Positions 1 to 5,116 of a DNA stretch of 6,209 bases are shown piece after piece. Position 1 is the stretch's first letter, and each line of letters starts with the position of its first letter. The stretch covers positions 1 to 6,209 of the forward strand of contig JABDJR010000647.1 in assembly GCA_013003415.1 (NCBI GenBank), given 5' to 3'. A program made the translations under genes and the position numbers. The DNA is from Candidatus Eiseniibacteriota bacterium. Lineage in GTDB: Bacteria; Eisenbacteria; RBG-16-71-46; JABDJR01. The notes beneath the pieces are model-generated. The model was given only the letters and a program-made list of their open reading frames with translations. It was not told the DNA's origin and searched no databases.

Positions 1-407
1 GCTCAACCCCTGCGGCGGGGGATCGGTCCTTAGTCGTCACCGATACGCGAGCGATGGCCTTGCGTACGTCGGGCAACGCGGTGTTTTCCATCTGCGACGT
101 GACGGGCGTAGGCGATGTTTTCGAACCCAGGGCGATTCTCACTCCGATGTTTCCGAATCCCATGAGAACCTCGGGTTCAACCCTTCGCTATCAAGTGGAA
201 AGAACGGGCCCCGTGTCCATTGAGGTATACAACGCAACAGGTAGACTGCAGAGAACCCTGGTCGACCAAGTCATGCCTCAAGGTTCTTTCGAAATCTACT
301 GGGATGGTCGGAATAGAAAAGGGGTGCTGGTTCCAAACGGTGTGTACTACGCGCTCGTGAAACAAACCGGTGTTCGCGAATCGTCGCGAGTGACGGTTCT
401 GCGTTGA
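1..407 (+). CDS. C-terminal part of a secreted or surface protein ending in a FlgD-type Ig-like domain (5' partial)
   Basis: The frame is open from the window edge (first full codon at position 3) to the TGA at 405-407. The 134 visible residues are therefore the end of a longer protein, and the ATG at 54 is probably internal. The last ~90 residues form a typical C-terminal Ig-like module: an entry 'FPNP' (usual form SPNP), an alternating strand region (LRYQV, VSIEVYNATGRLQRTLVD), then WDGRN, VPNGVYYALV and a final VTVLR. Modules of this FlgD_Ig/type-A-sorting shape sit at the extreme C terminus of exported enzymes and surface proteins in the FCB group and related phyla, where they serve as folding or sorting tails. 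The function of the main protein lies outside the window and cannot be told. The ~45 residues before the module show no recognisable motif. Transcription probably ends at the terminator at 570-607. Confidence 0.75.
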   Translation, partial: STPAAGDRSLVVTDTRAMALRTSGNAVFSICDVTGVGDVFEPRAILTPMFPNPMRTSGSTLRYQVERTGPVSIEVYNATGRLQRTLVDQVMPQGSFEIYWDGRNRKGVLVPNGVYYALVKQTGVRESSRVTVLR

Positions 408-505
408 ATTATCCGGTTGAAATTTGTCAGCATACTTTCGATTAAGTATCCCGCAAAATCGTGTAGATTATGTACGCAAGTACCCGCGGTGAATCTTGTG
501 TTCCC

Positions 506-559
506 ACGGTACCGATCCCGATCCTCATGCGGATTAGGCGGTGCCGCCAACCGCACCGT
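506..559 (+). other. Possible structured RNA (three-way junction) ahead of a terminator
   Basis: Between the stop at 407 and the terminator at 570 lies a stretch without a convincing gene. Within it, three helices can be drawn: P1 ACGGT (506-510) with ACCGT (555-559), P2 ATCC (521-524) with GGAT (531-534), and P3 GCGGT (538-542) with ACCGC (550-554). P3 directly abuts P1, as in a coaxially stacked three-way junction. A small GTAC/GTAC hairpin with a GCAA loop (472-483) precedes it. The helices are short, and I recognise no conserved core of a known riboswitch class. It may be no more than the 3' UTR of the upstream gene, a small RNA ending at the terminator, or chance pairing. Confidence 0.25.
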
Positions 560-569
560 CTATAGGGGG

Positions 570-607
570 GAGTCGTACCGGAAGGGCGGCTTCCCTCGAC
601 TCTTTTT
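570..607 (+). terminator. Rho-independent terminator (+ strand)
   Basis: A two-part hairpin: the outer stem pairs GAGTCG (570-575) with CGACTC (597-602), and the inner stem pairs GGAAG (580-584) with CTTCC (590-594) around a GGCGG loop. Five T residues (603-607) follow directly. It lies 163 nt after the stop of the left-edge gene and most likely ends that transcript, or a small RNA made from the intervening stretch. Confidence 0.75.
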
Positions 608-617
608 AGGAGGGGTT

Positions 618-689
618 GTGGCGGGAACGAATTTGCTGTCGGTCGCTAACAAGCCAACGCTAAAAAAACAATCGAAGGCAGAAAAATAA
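618..689 (+). CDS. Very short basic ORF with a good Shine-Dalgarno, doubtful
   Basis: AGGAGG at 608-613 sits 4 nt before a GTG at 618. The reading frame gives 23 residues, beginning MAGTNLLSVANKP and ending in a lysine-rich KKQSKAEK. The TAA is immediately followed by the usp terminator stem. The ribosome-binding site directly after the T-run of the 570-607 terminator is the only positive evidence. The 'ANKPTLKKQ' stretch resembles the start of small lysine-rich bacterial proteins from memory, so a remnant of a truncated gene is possible. The same frame is open back to 417 but has no start signal there, so the longer version is not supported. It could equally be non-coding. Confidence 0.2.
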   Translation: MAGTNLLSVANKPTLKKQSKAEK

Positions 690-721
690 GCAGGTCCCCT
701 GAGCTTTCACCCAGGAGACCT
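680..721 (-). terminator. Rho-independent terminator of the universal stress protein gene
   Basis: Read on the minus strand, CAGGTCTCCTG (721-711) pairs with CAGGGGACCTG (701-691): 11 base pairs including one G-U. CTTATTTTTC follows (690-681). On the plus strand the same stem has a C-A mismatch and no T-run after it, so it is directional. It ends the usp transcript about 60 nt past its stop, facing the plus-strand terminator at 570-607. Confidence 0.8.
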
Positions 722-731
722 GTGTAGCTTC

Positions 732-775
732 CAGCGTTTTCACGCTGTTCCAGGCGGCCTTGATGCTGGGGCCGC
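732..775 (-). other. Two hairpins in the 3' UTR of usp
   Basis: Between the usp stop (783) and its terminator the minus strand contains two more stems. GCGGCC/GGCCGC (770-775 with 754-759) has a 10-nt loop. CAGCGT/ACGCTG (747-742 with 737-732) is closed by a GAAA loop, a GNRA tetraloop on the transcribed strand only. With the terminator they form three hairpins in under 90 nt. A role in mRNA stability or as a 3'-UTR-derived RNA is inference. Confidence 0.45.
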
Positions 776-782
776 GACAGTT

Positions 783-1226
783 CTACTCTTTGCTCGGGTC
801 TCGAACCACCAGAACGGGACATGGAGCTTTGCGCAGAACTTTTTCTGTCACACTCCCTAACATGAGATGATCCCACCCACTACGACCGTGGGTGCCCATG
901 ACCACCAAGTCCACCTTCTCCGCTTCAGCCAACTCGACGATGGCTTTGGCAGGAGCTCCGTGGATCACACGATGCTCTACTGGAACTCGGGGACTCTCGT
1001 CTTCTAAAGATCTGAGTTCTTTTTCGGCATCTTCAGCGACTTGGCTTCTTACATCTTGTATGGCACCAAGTCCGACATAGCCTAGAGTTAGTGGGGCATC
1101 ATCGACGACGTGGACGAGGAGGATCCTCGAATCATCGTCAGCTAATTTTTGTGCGTAGCGATAAGCCGCTCTGGAGTAGAGGGAAAAATCGCTAGGTACC
1201 ATAATGGTTTTGAATTCGATGTGCAT
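783..1226 (-). CDS. Universal stress protein, UspA family, ATP-binding type
   Basis: A single-domain UspA protein of 147 residues, the usual length for the family. It is a small cytosolic alpha/beta protein that dimerises and, in this subtype, binds ATP; such proteins accumulate under starvation and stress. The N terminus has the family's first strand and acidic nucleotide contact (TIMVPSDFS, D13). HVVDD follows at 39-43 and a VIHGAP strand-turn at 87-92. The nucleotide loop G-x2-G-x9-G-S is complete: GTHG at 111-114 and GS at 124-125, followed by VTEKVLRKAPCPVLVV. The ATG at 1226 is preceded by AGGAGG at a spacing of 6 nt, which fixes the start. The gene is monocistronic: its own terminator lies downstream and a divergent gene upstream. 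No second Usp domain or membrane part is present. Confidence 0.95.
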   Translation of the reverse strand: MHIEFKTIMVPSDFSLYSRAAYRYAQKLADDDSRILLVHVVDDAPLTLGYVGLGAIQDVRSQVAEDAEKELRSLEDESPRVPVEHRVIHGAPAKAIVELAEAEKVDLVVMGTHGRSGWDHLMLGSVTEKVLRKAPCPVLVVRDPSKE

Positions 1227-1366
1227 GAGAAACCTCCTTTCTGTCCTAAACTCATATCACTCCTATTGAGCTTCCAAATCAAGAGGAATAGCTCATATCT
1301 AATTGTTCTAAACGCAACTAAAAAGATCTGGTTTATACGAAATGCTTCGCAACTTAAAGTGGGTCA
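1227..1366. promoter_or_regulatory. Divergent, AT-rich intergenic region between usp and the flavoprotein
   Basis: This 140-nt gap must hold the promoters of both divergent genes and is clearly more AT-rich than the genes. It contains the usp Shine-Dalgarno (1233-1238). An octamer CTCATATC occurs twice (1251-1258 and 1292-1299, 41 bp apart), as does CTAAAC (1246-1251 and 1308-1313). An imperfect inverted repeat pairs TGAGC-TTCC (1267-1275) with GGAA-TA-GCTCA (1285-1295). I could not find a convincing promoter for the plus-strand gene. Confidence 0.5.
1254..1282 (-). promoter_or_regulatory. Weak candidate promoter for usp
   Basis: On the minus strand TTGATT (1282-1277) is followed after 17 nt by TGATAT (1259-1254), placing a start near 1247, about 20 nt before the ATG and just ahead of the Shine-Dalgarno. 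The -35 matches the sigma70 consensus moderately and the -10 poorly. A shift of one base gives GATATG, part of the octamer repeated in this region. Confidence 0.25.
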
Positions 1367-2617
1367 ATGACAAACGCTAAAGTAGAAAAGCCATGGGACG
1401 TGGTCGTTGTGGGAGCCGGAGCGGCGGGTTTGATGGCCGCCATCCAAGCCGGTCGCGCAAAAAAGGAAACCTCTCGTGTCCTACTTTTGGACGGCGCAAA
1501 GAAGATCGGAGCCAAGATTTTGGTGTCCGGGGGAGGGCGTTGCAACGTAACGCATTACAAGGTTGATGAATCTTCATTCTTTGGTGGGAGCCCCAAGGCT
1601 ATTCGAAAAGTTCTGCGTCGTTTCGACGTGGCAGACACCTCTTCGTTTTTTAGCGAAGCCGGGGTCGAGCTAAAACAGGAGGAAACGGGAAAGCTCTTCC
1701 CGGTTTCCGATTCGGCCCAATCTGTTCTCGGGGCCTTGGTACGAGAGGCAAACGCGGCCGGTGTCAGCCTCAGAAACCCCTGGCGGGTACAGAGGATGAG
1801 CAAGTCGGAGCAAGGATTCAAGATCGAGTCTGACACTGGGGAGACGGTTCTGGCTCACCGCGTCATCCTGGCTACCGGGGGAAAGAGCATTCCCAAATCG
1901 GGTAGCGACGGTTTTGGCTACTCTCTGGCTCAGAGCTTCGGACATACCATTACCGATCGTGTGTTTCCTGCTCTGGTTCCTCTTCTTCTCAAAAAGAAGA
2001 ATCCGCTCTTGGACTTGAGCGGAGTTTCGTTTCCGGGGCGCTTGTCCGTTCAGGTGGGGAATCGAAAACCTTTGTTTTCTTGTCGGGGCTCAGTGCTGTG
2101 TACTCACTTCGGTCTTTCGGGGCCGGCGGTGTTGGATATCAGCCGACACTATCTTGCCGCGGCGTTCGACGAAGAACCCGACTTGCGTTTGAGTTTTGTT
2201 CCCGGCGAAGAGGATACGATCGAATCGGAACTCCTCGGCCTGGGCACGCGATCGGTAGGAAGCTTTCTTCGCATTGTTCTCCCCGAACGCTTAGCGCGGG
2301 TTGTTTGTACCCTTGCCGATGTCGACCCTGACACTCGCGGCTCCGAGCTAAAGCGGGATCAACGGAAAGCGCTTCTTCAAACGCTAACAAACTATGCGAT
2401 CCCGGTTGCCGGAGATCGGGGTTTTCGATTTGCTGAAGTGACCGCGGGAGGCGTTCCCCTTGGTGAGGTCCGCCTGAATACCATGGAATCAAGAGCGTGC
2501 CCGGGACTCTATCTTTGCGGCGAGATCTGCGATGTTGACGGAAGGATTGGTGGGTTCAACTTTCAGTGGGCCTGGGCGAGTGGTTTTGTCGCGGGAAGAG
2601 CTTCCGTTTCAGACTAG
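1367..2617 (+). CDS. HI0933/BaiN-family FAD-dependent oxidoreductase
   Basis: A flavoprotein of 416 residues, full length for the HI0933-like (BaiN/RdsA) family of NAD(P)/FAD-dependent oxidoreductases. Its physiological substrate is generally unknown. A Rossmann FAD-binding start GAGAAG is at 16-21, with an acidic ribose contact near D42 (LLLDGA). The family signature KIGAKILVSGGGRCNVTH is at 46-63 and FPVSDSA at 111-117. An internal ATGGK strand occurs in the middle, and the typical C-terminal block TAGGV, LCGE, DVDGRIGGFNFQWAWASGFVAG ends the protein (GGFNFQ from 395). It is soluble with no signal peptide. The Shine-Dalgarno before the ATG at 1367 is weak (AAAGTGGG-like), but the N-terminal spacing to GAGAAG suits the family. 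The stop codon overlaps that of the convergent phosphatase gene by two bases. A specific reaction such as bile-acid reduction should not be assumed from the family name. Confidence 0.93.
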   Translation: MTNAKVEKPWDVVVVGAGAAGLMAAIQAGRAKKETSRVLLLDGAKKIGAKILVSGGGRCNVTHYKVDESSFFGGSPKAIRKVLRRFDVADTSSFFSEAGVELKQEETGKLFPVSDSAQSVLGALVREANAAGVSLRNPWRVQRMSKSEQGFKIESDTGETVLAHRVILATGGKSIPKSGSDGFGYSLAQSFGHTITDRVFPALVPLLLKKKNPLLDLSGVSFPGRLSVQVGNRKPLFSCRGSVLCTHFGLSGPAVLDISRHYLAAAFDEEPDLRLSFVPGEEDTIESELLGLGTRSVGSFLRIVLPERLARVVCTLADVDPDTRGSELKRDQRKALLQTLTNYAIPVAGDRGFRFAEVTAGGVPLGEVRLNTMESRACPGLYLCGEICDVDGRIGGFNFQWAWASGFVAGRASVSD

Positions 2618-3579
2618 TTTTTCTTCCTCTTGGCCCAGCGTCGGCTTAAGCTTGGAATAATGGCCCCACCAAGATTGGCTGGTGTTAGATCGGGCCAGGG
2701 AAACGGTCCGCCGGTCTTAACGGCTTGCAAGATGCCGCCTGCCAATCGTCCCCCCGCACGCAAGCGTTCGCCAAAACTGGAGTCAGGTTCTCCACCGTCG
2801 GCGACCAGGATCATAATCGTTTCGTCGTCGTCCGAGGGAGCGCCGCGCCAAGCCTCCAGTTTCTTTAGCAGCTCGGGGAGGATCTGGCTGGGCTTGCTGG
2901 AAGTGATTCGAGCAAGGAGTTGCAGAAGTCCCTCTTCATCCAGCATGTCTCCGCTTGGGTTTTGCGCTTCGGTAACCGCATCGCTATAAAGCATCAGCAT
3001 GTCACCGGGATCCAGGTGGATCTGGCTCGAGACGTACTTCGACTCCTTGATAATGCCTAGAGGAAGATTGGCCACGACTTTTGGAGGGGTTGGGGTTCCT
3101 TCGATGTAGCGCCAGATCCCTTCGGAAGCTCTCCGGACAAGCGGCCGTGGGTGTCCTGCGTTTGTGAGTTCGATGTCGGCGGTGGGAGCGAAGAAGGTTG
3201 CGGCTATTGCGGTGGCGAACTGACCACGATCCACAAGTTTTCGAAACTCTTTGTTGAGGCTGCGAACGAAACGGTTTTGTTCTAGTGTATTTACATGTCT
3301 GCGCATTAGATTTCTGAGCGCGGCCGATGTTTCGGATACCTCTTCGCCGTGACCACTCACATCGGCCACGAGAATGCGCACGATGCGGCCCGTGCCGCAG
3401 CTAGACACGTAGTGAACATCTCCGCCTGCGCTTCCGCCGTAGGGCCTCGCCCAAACCCAGGCTTCCAATCCCGAAAGACGCACTTGCCGGCTCGCGGTTT
3501 GGTTCCCGCCCCACACCTCCATGCACTGGAGGGTCTCCGATTCCATTGGGTTTTGGAGGGGTGGTGAATCAGCCGTCAT
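2614..3579 (-). CDS. Stand-alone PP2C/SpoIIE-type serine/threonine phosphatase
   Basis: A cytosolic metal-dependent protein phosphatase of the PPM/SpoIIE (RsbU-like) type, 321 residues. Family members dephosphorylate Ser/Thr-phosphoproteins, often an anti-sigma-factor antagonist in partner switching. The metal-binding blocks are in order: GGD (52-54), DVSGHG (73-78), NAGHP (140-144), PGDMLMLYSDAVTEA (191-205; usual form TDGVTEA) and DDDETIMILV (250-259). All acidic ligands are present, so it should be active. There is no GAF, PAS, receiver or membrane sensor domain; only ~40 residues precede the catalytic fold, including CMEVWGGN (19-26). A basic tail (RRWAKRKKN) ends it. The ATG at 3579 is chosen because GAGG lies 7 nt upstream. 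The frame extends to 3681, but that would overlap the upstream gene by 65 nt and adds an unfamily-like N terminus. It follows the propeller gene after 37 nt, so co-transcription is likely. No partner kinase, anti-sigma factor or antagonist is in view. Confidence 0.9.
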   Translation of the reverse strand: MTADSPPLQNPMESETLQCMEVWGGNQTASRQVRLSGLEAWVWARPYGGSAGGDVHYVSSCGTGRIVRILVADVSGHGEEVSETSAALRNLMRRHVNTLEQNRFVRSLNKEFRKLVDRGQFATAIAATFFAPTADIELTNAGHPRPLVRRASEGIWRYIEGTPTPPKVVANLPLGIIKESKYVSSQIHLDPGDMLMLYSDAVTEAQNPSGDMLDEEGLLQLLARITSSKPSQILPELLKKLEAWRGAPSDDDETIMILVADGGEPDSSFGERLRAGGRLAGGILQAVKTGGPFPWPDLTPANLGGAIIPSLSRRWAKRKKN

Positions 3580-3583
3580 GAGA

Positions 3584-3590
3584 CTTCCTC
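3584..3590 (-). promoter_or_regulatory. Ribosome-binding site deciding the phosphatase start
   Basis: On the minus strand GAGGAAG (3590-3584) precedes the ATG at 3579, with 7 nt from GAGG to the codon. No comparable site precedes the ATG at 3681 or the later in-frame ATG codons. Confidence 0.65.
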
Positions 3591-3616
3591 GACCGTAGTG
3601 CTGGGAGGATGGGACA

Positions 3617-4522
3617 CTAGTTTTCCGTTCCCAGTTGTTTCTTAATCCCGGACCAACTGGTTGGTTTGGTCGAAACTGCACTCACGTCAATGATCCAGAT
3701 GTCCTGGGTTCCGGCTCGGTCCGAAGAAAACGCGATTTTGCCATCCGGCGACCAAGTGGGGTACAGATCGTTTCCTGGGTCGTCGGTTACCTGCATCGTT
3801 GTGGTGCCGTCGGTGATGAAGATGTCAAAGTTGCCGTTGATGTCGGAGGCGTAGGCCAACCACTTCCCGTCGATAAACCACTCCGGTTGTGTTTCGTTCG
3901 CGGGGCCAGCAACCAAAGGTGTTCCGGATCCCCCTTCCTTGGGAACCGTGTAAATGTCCCCACCCCCGTTTCCTTCCTGCCGGTAGGCAATCGTGTTTCC
4001 GTCGGGAGACCAATCGGGCCAGGTTTGGGATCCTGCATCGGTTGTAATGCGAACGGTTACACCGCCTGAATTTGTCACCGTTCCAATCGAAAAGTCGGTT
4101 TCGTCCCCAAACTTCGTGTGGATGGCAATCAAACTCTCCGTGGGATGCCAGCTTGGTGCCTCGTCCGGGTCGGCCCCGTCGAGGGGGGAGGAGATCTGGT
4201 TGATCATGTTGCTAGCCAGGACCCAGATAACATTGAGGCGAGACCAGCCGAAGTCGCCCGATGGCAGCCAGTTTGGGTGGAGCACATTGTTAGGGCTGAG
4301 ACCTAGGGGTGCTCCCCCCGGGTAATCTTGTCGAAAGAGTTTGTTCGAGAACACGGTGCCACGCACGTAGAGAATCTGTGTTCCGTCGGGCGACCAGGCC
4401 GGGTAGCTTTCATCGAAGTCCGCATTGTCTGTGAACTGGACGGCGTCATCGGCTGCGACGAGGGAGGTCATCGACAGCGCAAGGATGGTGGCGACAAAAA
4501 GAAGACGTTTGAAGGTTTGCAC
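3617..4522 (-). CDS. Secreted TolB/PD40-type beta-propeller protein
   Basis: An exported protein of 301 residues. The first 24 residues are a signal peptide: a KR-positive start, a hydrophobic core (LLFVATILALSM) and an AA cleavage site before DDAVQF. There is no lipobox cysteine. The rest is a propeller of the PD40/TolB class, with strands of the form W-S-P-D-G near 40-52, 168-180 and 254-267. Divergent copies occur at 82-95 (HPNWLPSG), 122-134 (APSWHPTE) and 212-225 (QPEWFIDG). These make six blades, which fills the protein, so it is not a fragment. Unlike TolB it lacks the N-terminal alpha/beta domain, so it is a TolB-like propeller rather than TolB itself. It probably acts outside the inner membrane in protein or ligand binding; no catalytic site is visible. 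The start is GTG at 4522, preceded by AAGGGG at 6 nt; the next ATG (codon 18) would remove most of the signal peptide. It is first in an apparent operon with the phosphatase. Confidence 0.88.
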   Translation of the reverse strand: MQTFKRLLFVATILALSMTSLVAADDAVQFTDNADFDESYPAWSPDGTQILYVRGTVFSNKLFRQDYPGGAPLGLSPNNVLHPNWLPSGDFGWSRLNVIWVLASNMINQISSPLDGADPDEAPSWHPTESLIAIHTKFGDETDFSIGTVTNSGGVTVRITTDAGSQTWPDWSPDGNTIAYRQEGNGGGDIYTVPKEGGSGTPLVAGPANETQPEWFIDGKWLAYASDINGNFDIFITDGTTTMQVTDDPGNDLYPTWSPDGKIAFSSDRAGTQDIWIIDVSAVSTKPTSWSGIKKQLGTEN

Positions 4523-4623
4523 GGCGAGCCCCTTAGTAGCGTGGATTCAGCTAGTCAGAGCCTAGTTTAGGCCAAAGCGGGCTACCTGAACATCTCACGC
4601 TGCTATCCTAGGGGAGGTCCTCA
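4523..4623. other. Leader side of the divergent intergenic region, upstream of the propeller gene
   Basis: This stretch contains the AAGGGG ribosome-binding site of the propeller gene (4529-4534). No gene is visible. A minus-strand promoter was not convincingly identified; the closest -10 word is TATAGT at 4650-4645, inside the first operator-like repeat, without a good -35. Confidence 0.4.
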
Positions 4624-4649
4624 ATAATGATTGCTTTCGTAGTCACTAT
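4624..4649. promoter_or_regulatory. Operator-like inverted repeat 1 of 4 upstream of hipBA
   Basis: A 26-bp inverted repeat: half-sites ATAATGATT (4624-4632) and AGTCACTAT (4641-4649, complement ATAGTGACT), separated by 8 nt. It has the same geometry as the three sites downstream. It is the farthest from the antitoxin gene and overlaps the only -10-like word seen on the minus strand. Confidence 0.55.
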
Positions 4650-4664
4650 ACCTTTAATTGTCCT

Positions 4665-4690
4665 ATAATGACTGCGATCACAGTTATTAG
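4665..4690. promoter_or_regulatory. Operator-like inverted repeat 2 of 4 upstream of hipBA
   Basis: Half-sites ATAATGACT (4665-4673) and AGTTATTAG (4682-4690, complement CTAATAACT), separated by 8 nt; 26 bp in total. Together with the base before it, the left half spells TATAAT (4664-4669), but no -35 element is at the right distance. I read it as part of the binding site rather than a promoter. Confidence 0.6.
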
Positions 4691-4713
4691 AATTCGCGCC
4701 TATAGGTCTGTTT

Positions 4714-4739
4714 TTAATGATGTCTAAATCAGACATTAA
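4714..4739. promoter_or_regulatory. Operator-like inverted repeat 3 of 4 upstream of hipBA
   Basis: Half-sites TTAATGATG (4714-4722) and AGACATTAA (4731-4739, complement TTAATGTCT), separated by 8 nt. An overlapping perfect palindrome, ATGTCT/AGACAT with a 5-nt centre (4720-4736 region), is also present, so the exact register is less certain than for sites 1 and 2. It ends just before the -35 element of the antitoxin promoter. Confidence 0.5.
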
Positions 4740-4741
4740 GC

Positions 4742-4770
4742 TTGAATATTACTCTAATGTCGTCGATAAT
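4742..4770 (+). promoter_or_regulatory. Sigma70-like promoter of hipBA
   Basis: TTGAAT (4742-4747) and GATAAT (4765-4770) are separated by exactly 17 nt, matching the consensus at 4/6 and 5/6 positions. The start of transcription is predicted near 4777, on or just before the ATG at 4778. The -10 lies inside operator-like repeat 4, so a bound repressor would block polymerase. Confidence 0.6.
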
Positions 4771-4779
4771 AGTCATTAT
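4754..4779. promoter_or_regulatory. Operator-like inverted repeat 4 of 4, over the -10 and start of hipBA
   Basis: Half-sites CTAATGTCG (4754-4762, weaker) and AGTCATTAT (4771-4779, an exact complement of ATAATGACT), separated by 8 nt. It covers the -10 and runs into the antitoxin start codon, the expected position for autorepression. Confidence 0.55.
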
Positions 4780-5116
4780 GAAAAGTACGATGAGCGACGA
4801 AGCCATTCTTGAAGAAATCGGGGCCCGCCTCCGCCGGGAGCGTCTCAACCGAGACCTGACCCAAGGGGAATTGGCCGAGCGCGCGGGTCTTGCTCGAAGC
4901 ACGGTCGCCAAAGCGGAGAGCGGGGGAGTGACCACCGTCGCTACCTTGGTTGCCATGTTGCGGGCCATGCAATTACTCTCACGACTCGATCAGTTCCTCC
5001 CCGAACCACCTTTGAGTCCAGTCCAACTGGCCAAGCTCATGGGCCGCCGCCGACAAAGAGCCTCTGGAGATCGCAAAAAGAAGCAGCCCAGCGACTCTTG
5101 GGAATGGGGTGAATAA
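4778..5116 (+). CDS. HipB-like Xre-family antitoxin and autorepressor
   Basis: A small DNA-binding protein of 112 residues with one Xre/Cro helix-turn-helix. IGARLRRERL (14-23) forms the first helix, TQGELAERA (28-36) the second, and the recognition helix follows as LARSTVAKAESG (38-49). VATLVAMLRAMQLLSRLDQFL (54-74) then makes the HipB-type 'RAL-x-L' dimer region. A basic linker (RRRQRA, DRKKK) and a tryptophan-containing end (SWEWGE) complete it. It should bind and restrain the kinase encoded next and repress their shared promoter. The TAA overlaps the ATG of hipA by one base, implying coupled translation. The start is uncertain. TTG 4742 coincides with the -35 element and is unlikely, ATG 4778 fits the predicted transcript start, and ATG 4790 (108 residues) is the main alternative. 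Neither ATG has a real Shine-Dalgarno. Confidence 0.85.
   Translation: MKSTMSDEAILEEIGARLRRERLNRDLTQGELAERAGLARSTVAKAESGGVTTVATLVAMLRAMQLLSRLDQFLPEPPLSPVQLAKLMGRRRQRASGDRKKKQPSDSWEWGE

Noticed and set aside
506..569. Assignment of the structured stretch to a fluoride or cyclic-di-GMP riboswitch
   Set aside because: A GGCG-loop-CGCC followed by AACCGC superficially recalls the fluoride class, but the rest of that core is absent. The conserved GEMM core was also not found.
417..617. The open frame from 417 to 689 as a 90-residue protein
   Set aside because: No Shine-Dalgarno at 417, arginine- and glycine-rich out-of-frame-looking composition, and it would run through the terminator hairpin. 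Only the last part has a start signal.
2139..2492. Minus-strand open frame within the flavoprotein gene
   Set aside because: It lies fully inside a gene with clear family motifs, has proline/arginine-rich composition and no start signal. It is a reading-frame shadow.
3580..3681. A longer phosphatase starting at 3681
   Set aside because: It would overlap the propeller gene by 65 nt, has no ribosome-binding site, and the extra 34 residues do not resemble the family. ATG 3579 has GAGG at 7 nt.
3635..4069. Plus-strand open frame antisense to the propeller gene
   Set aside because: The minus strand carries a signal peptide and regularly spaced WSPDG repeats. The plus frame is the complement of those repeats.
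4664..4669. A perfect TATAAT upstream of hipB as the main promoter
   Set aside because: No -35-like hexamer lies 16-18 nt upstream, and the word is explained by the operator half-site ATAATGACT. The pair at 4742 and 4765 is better.
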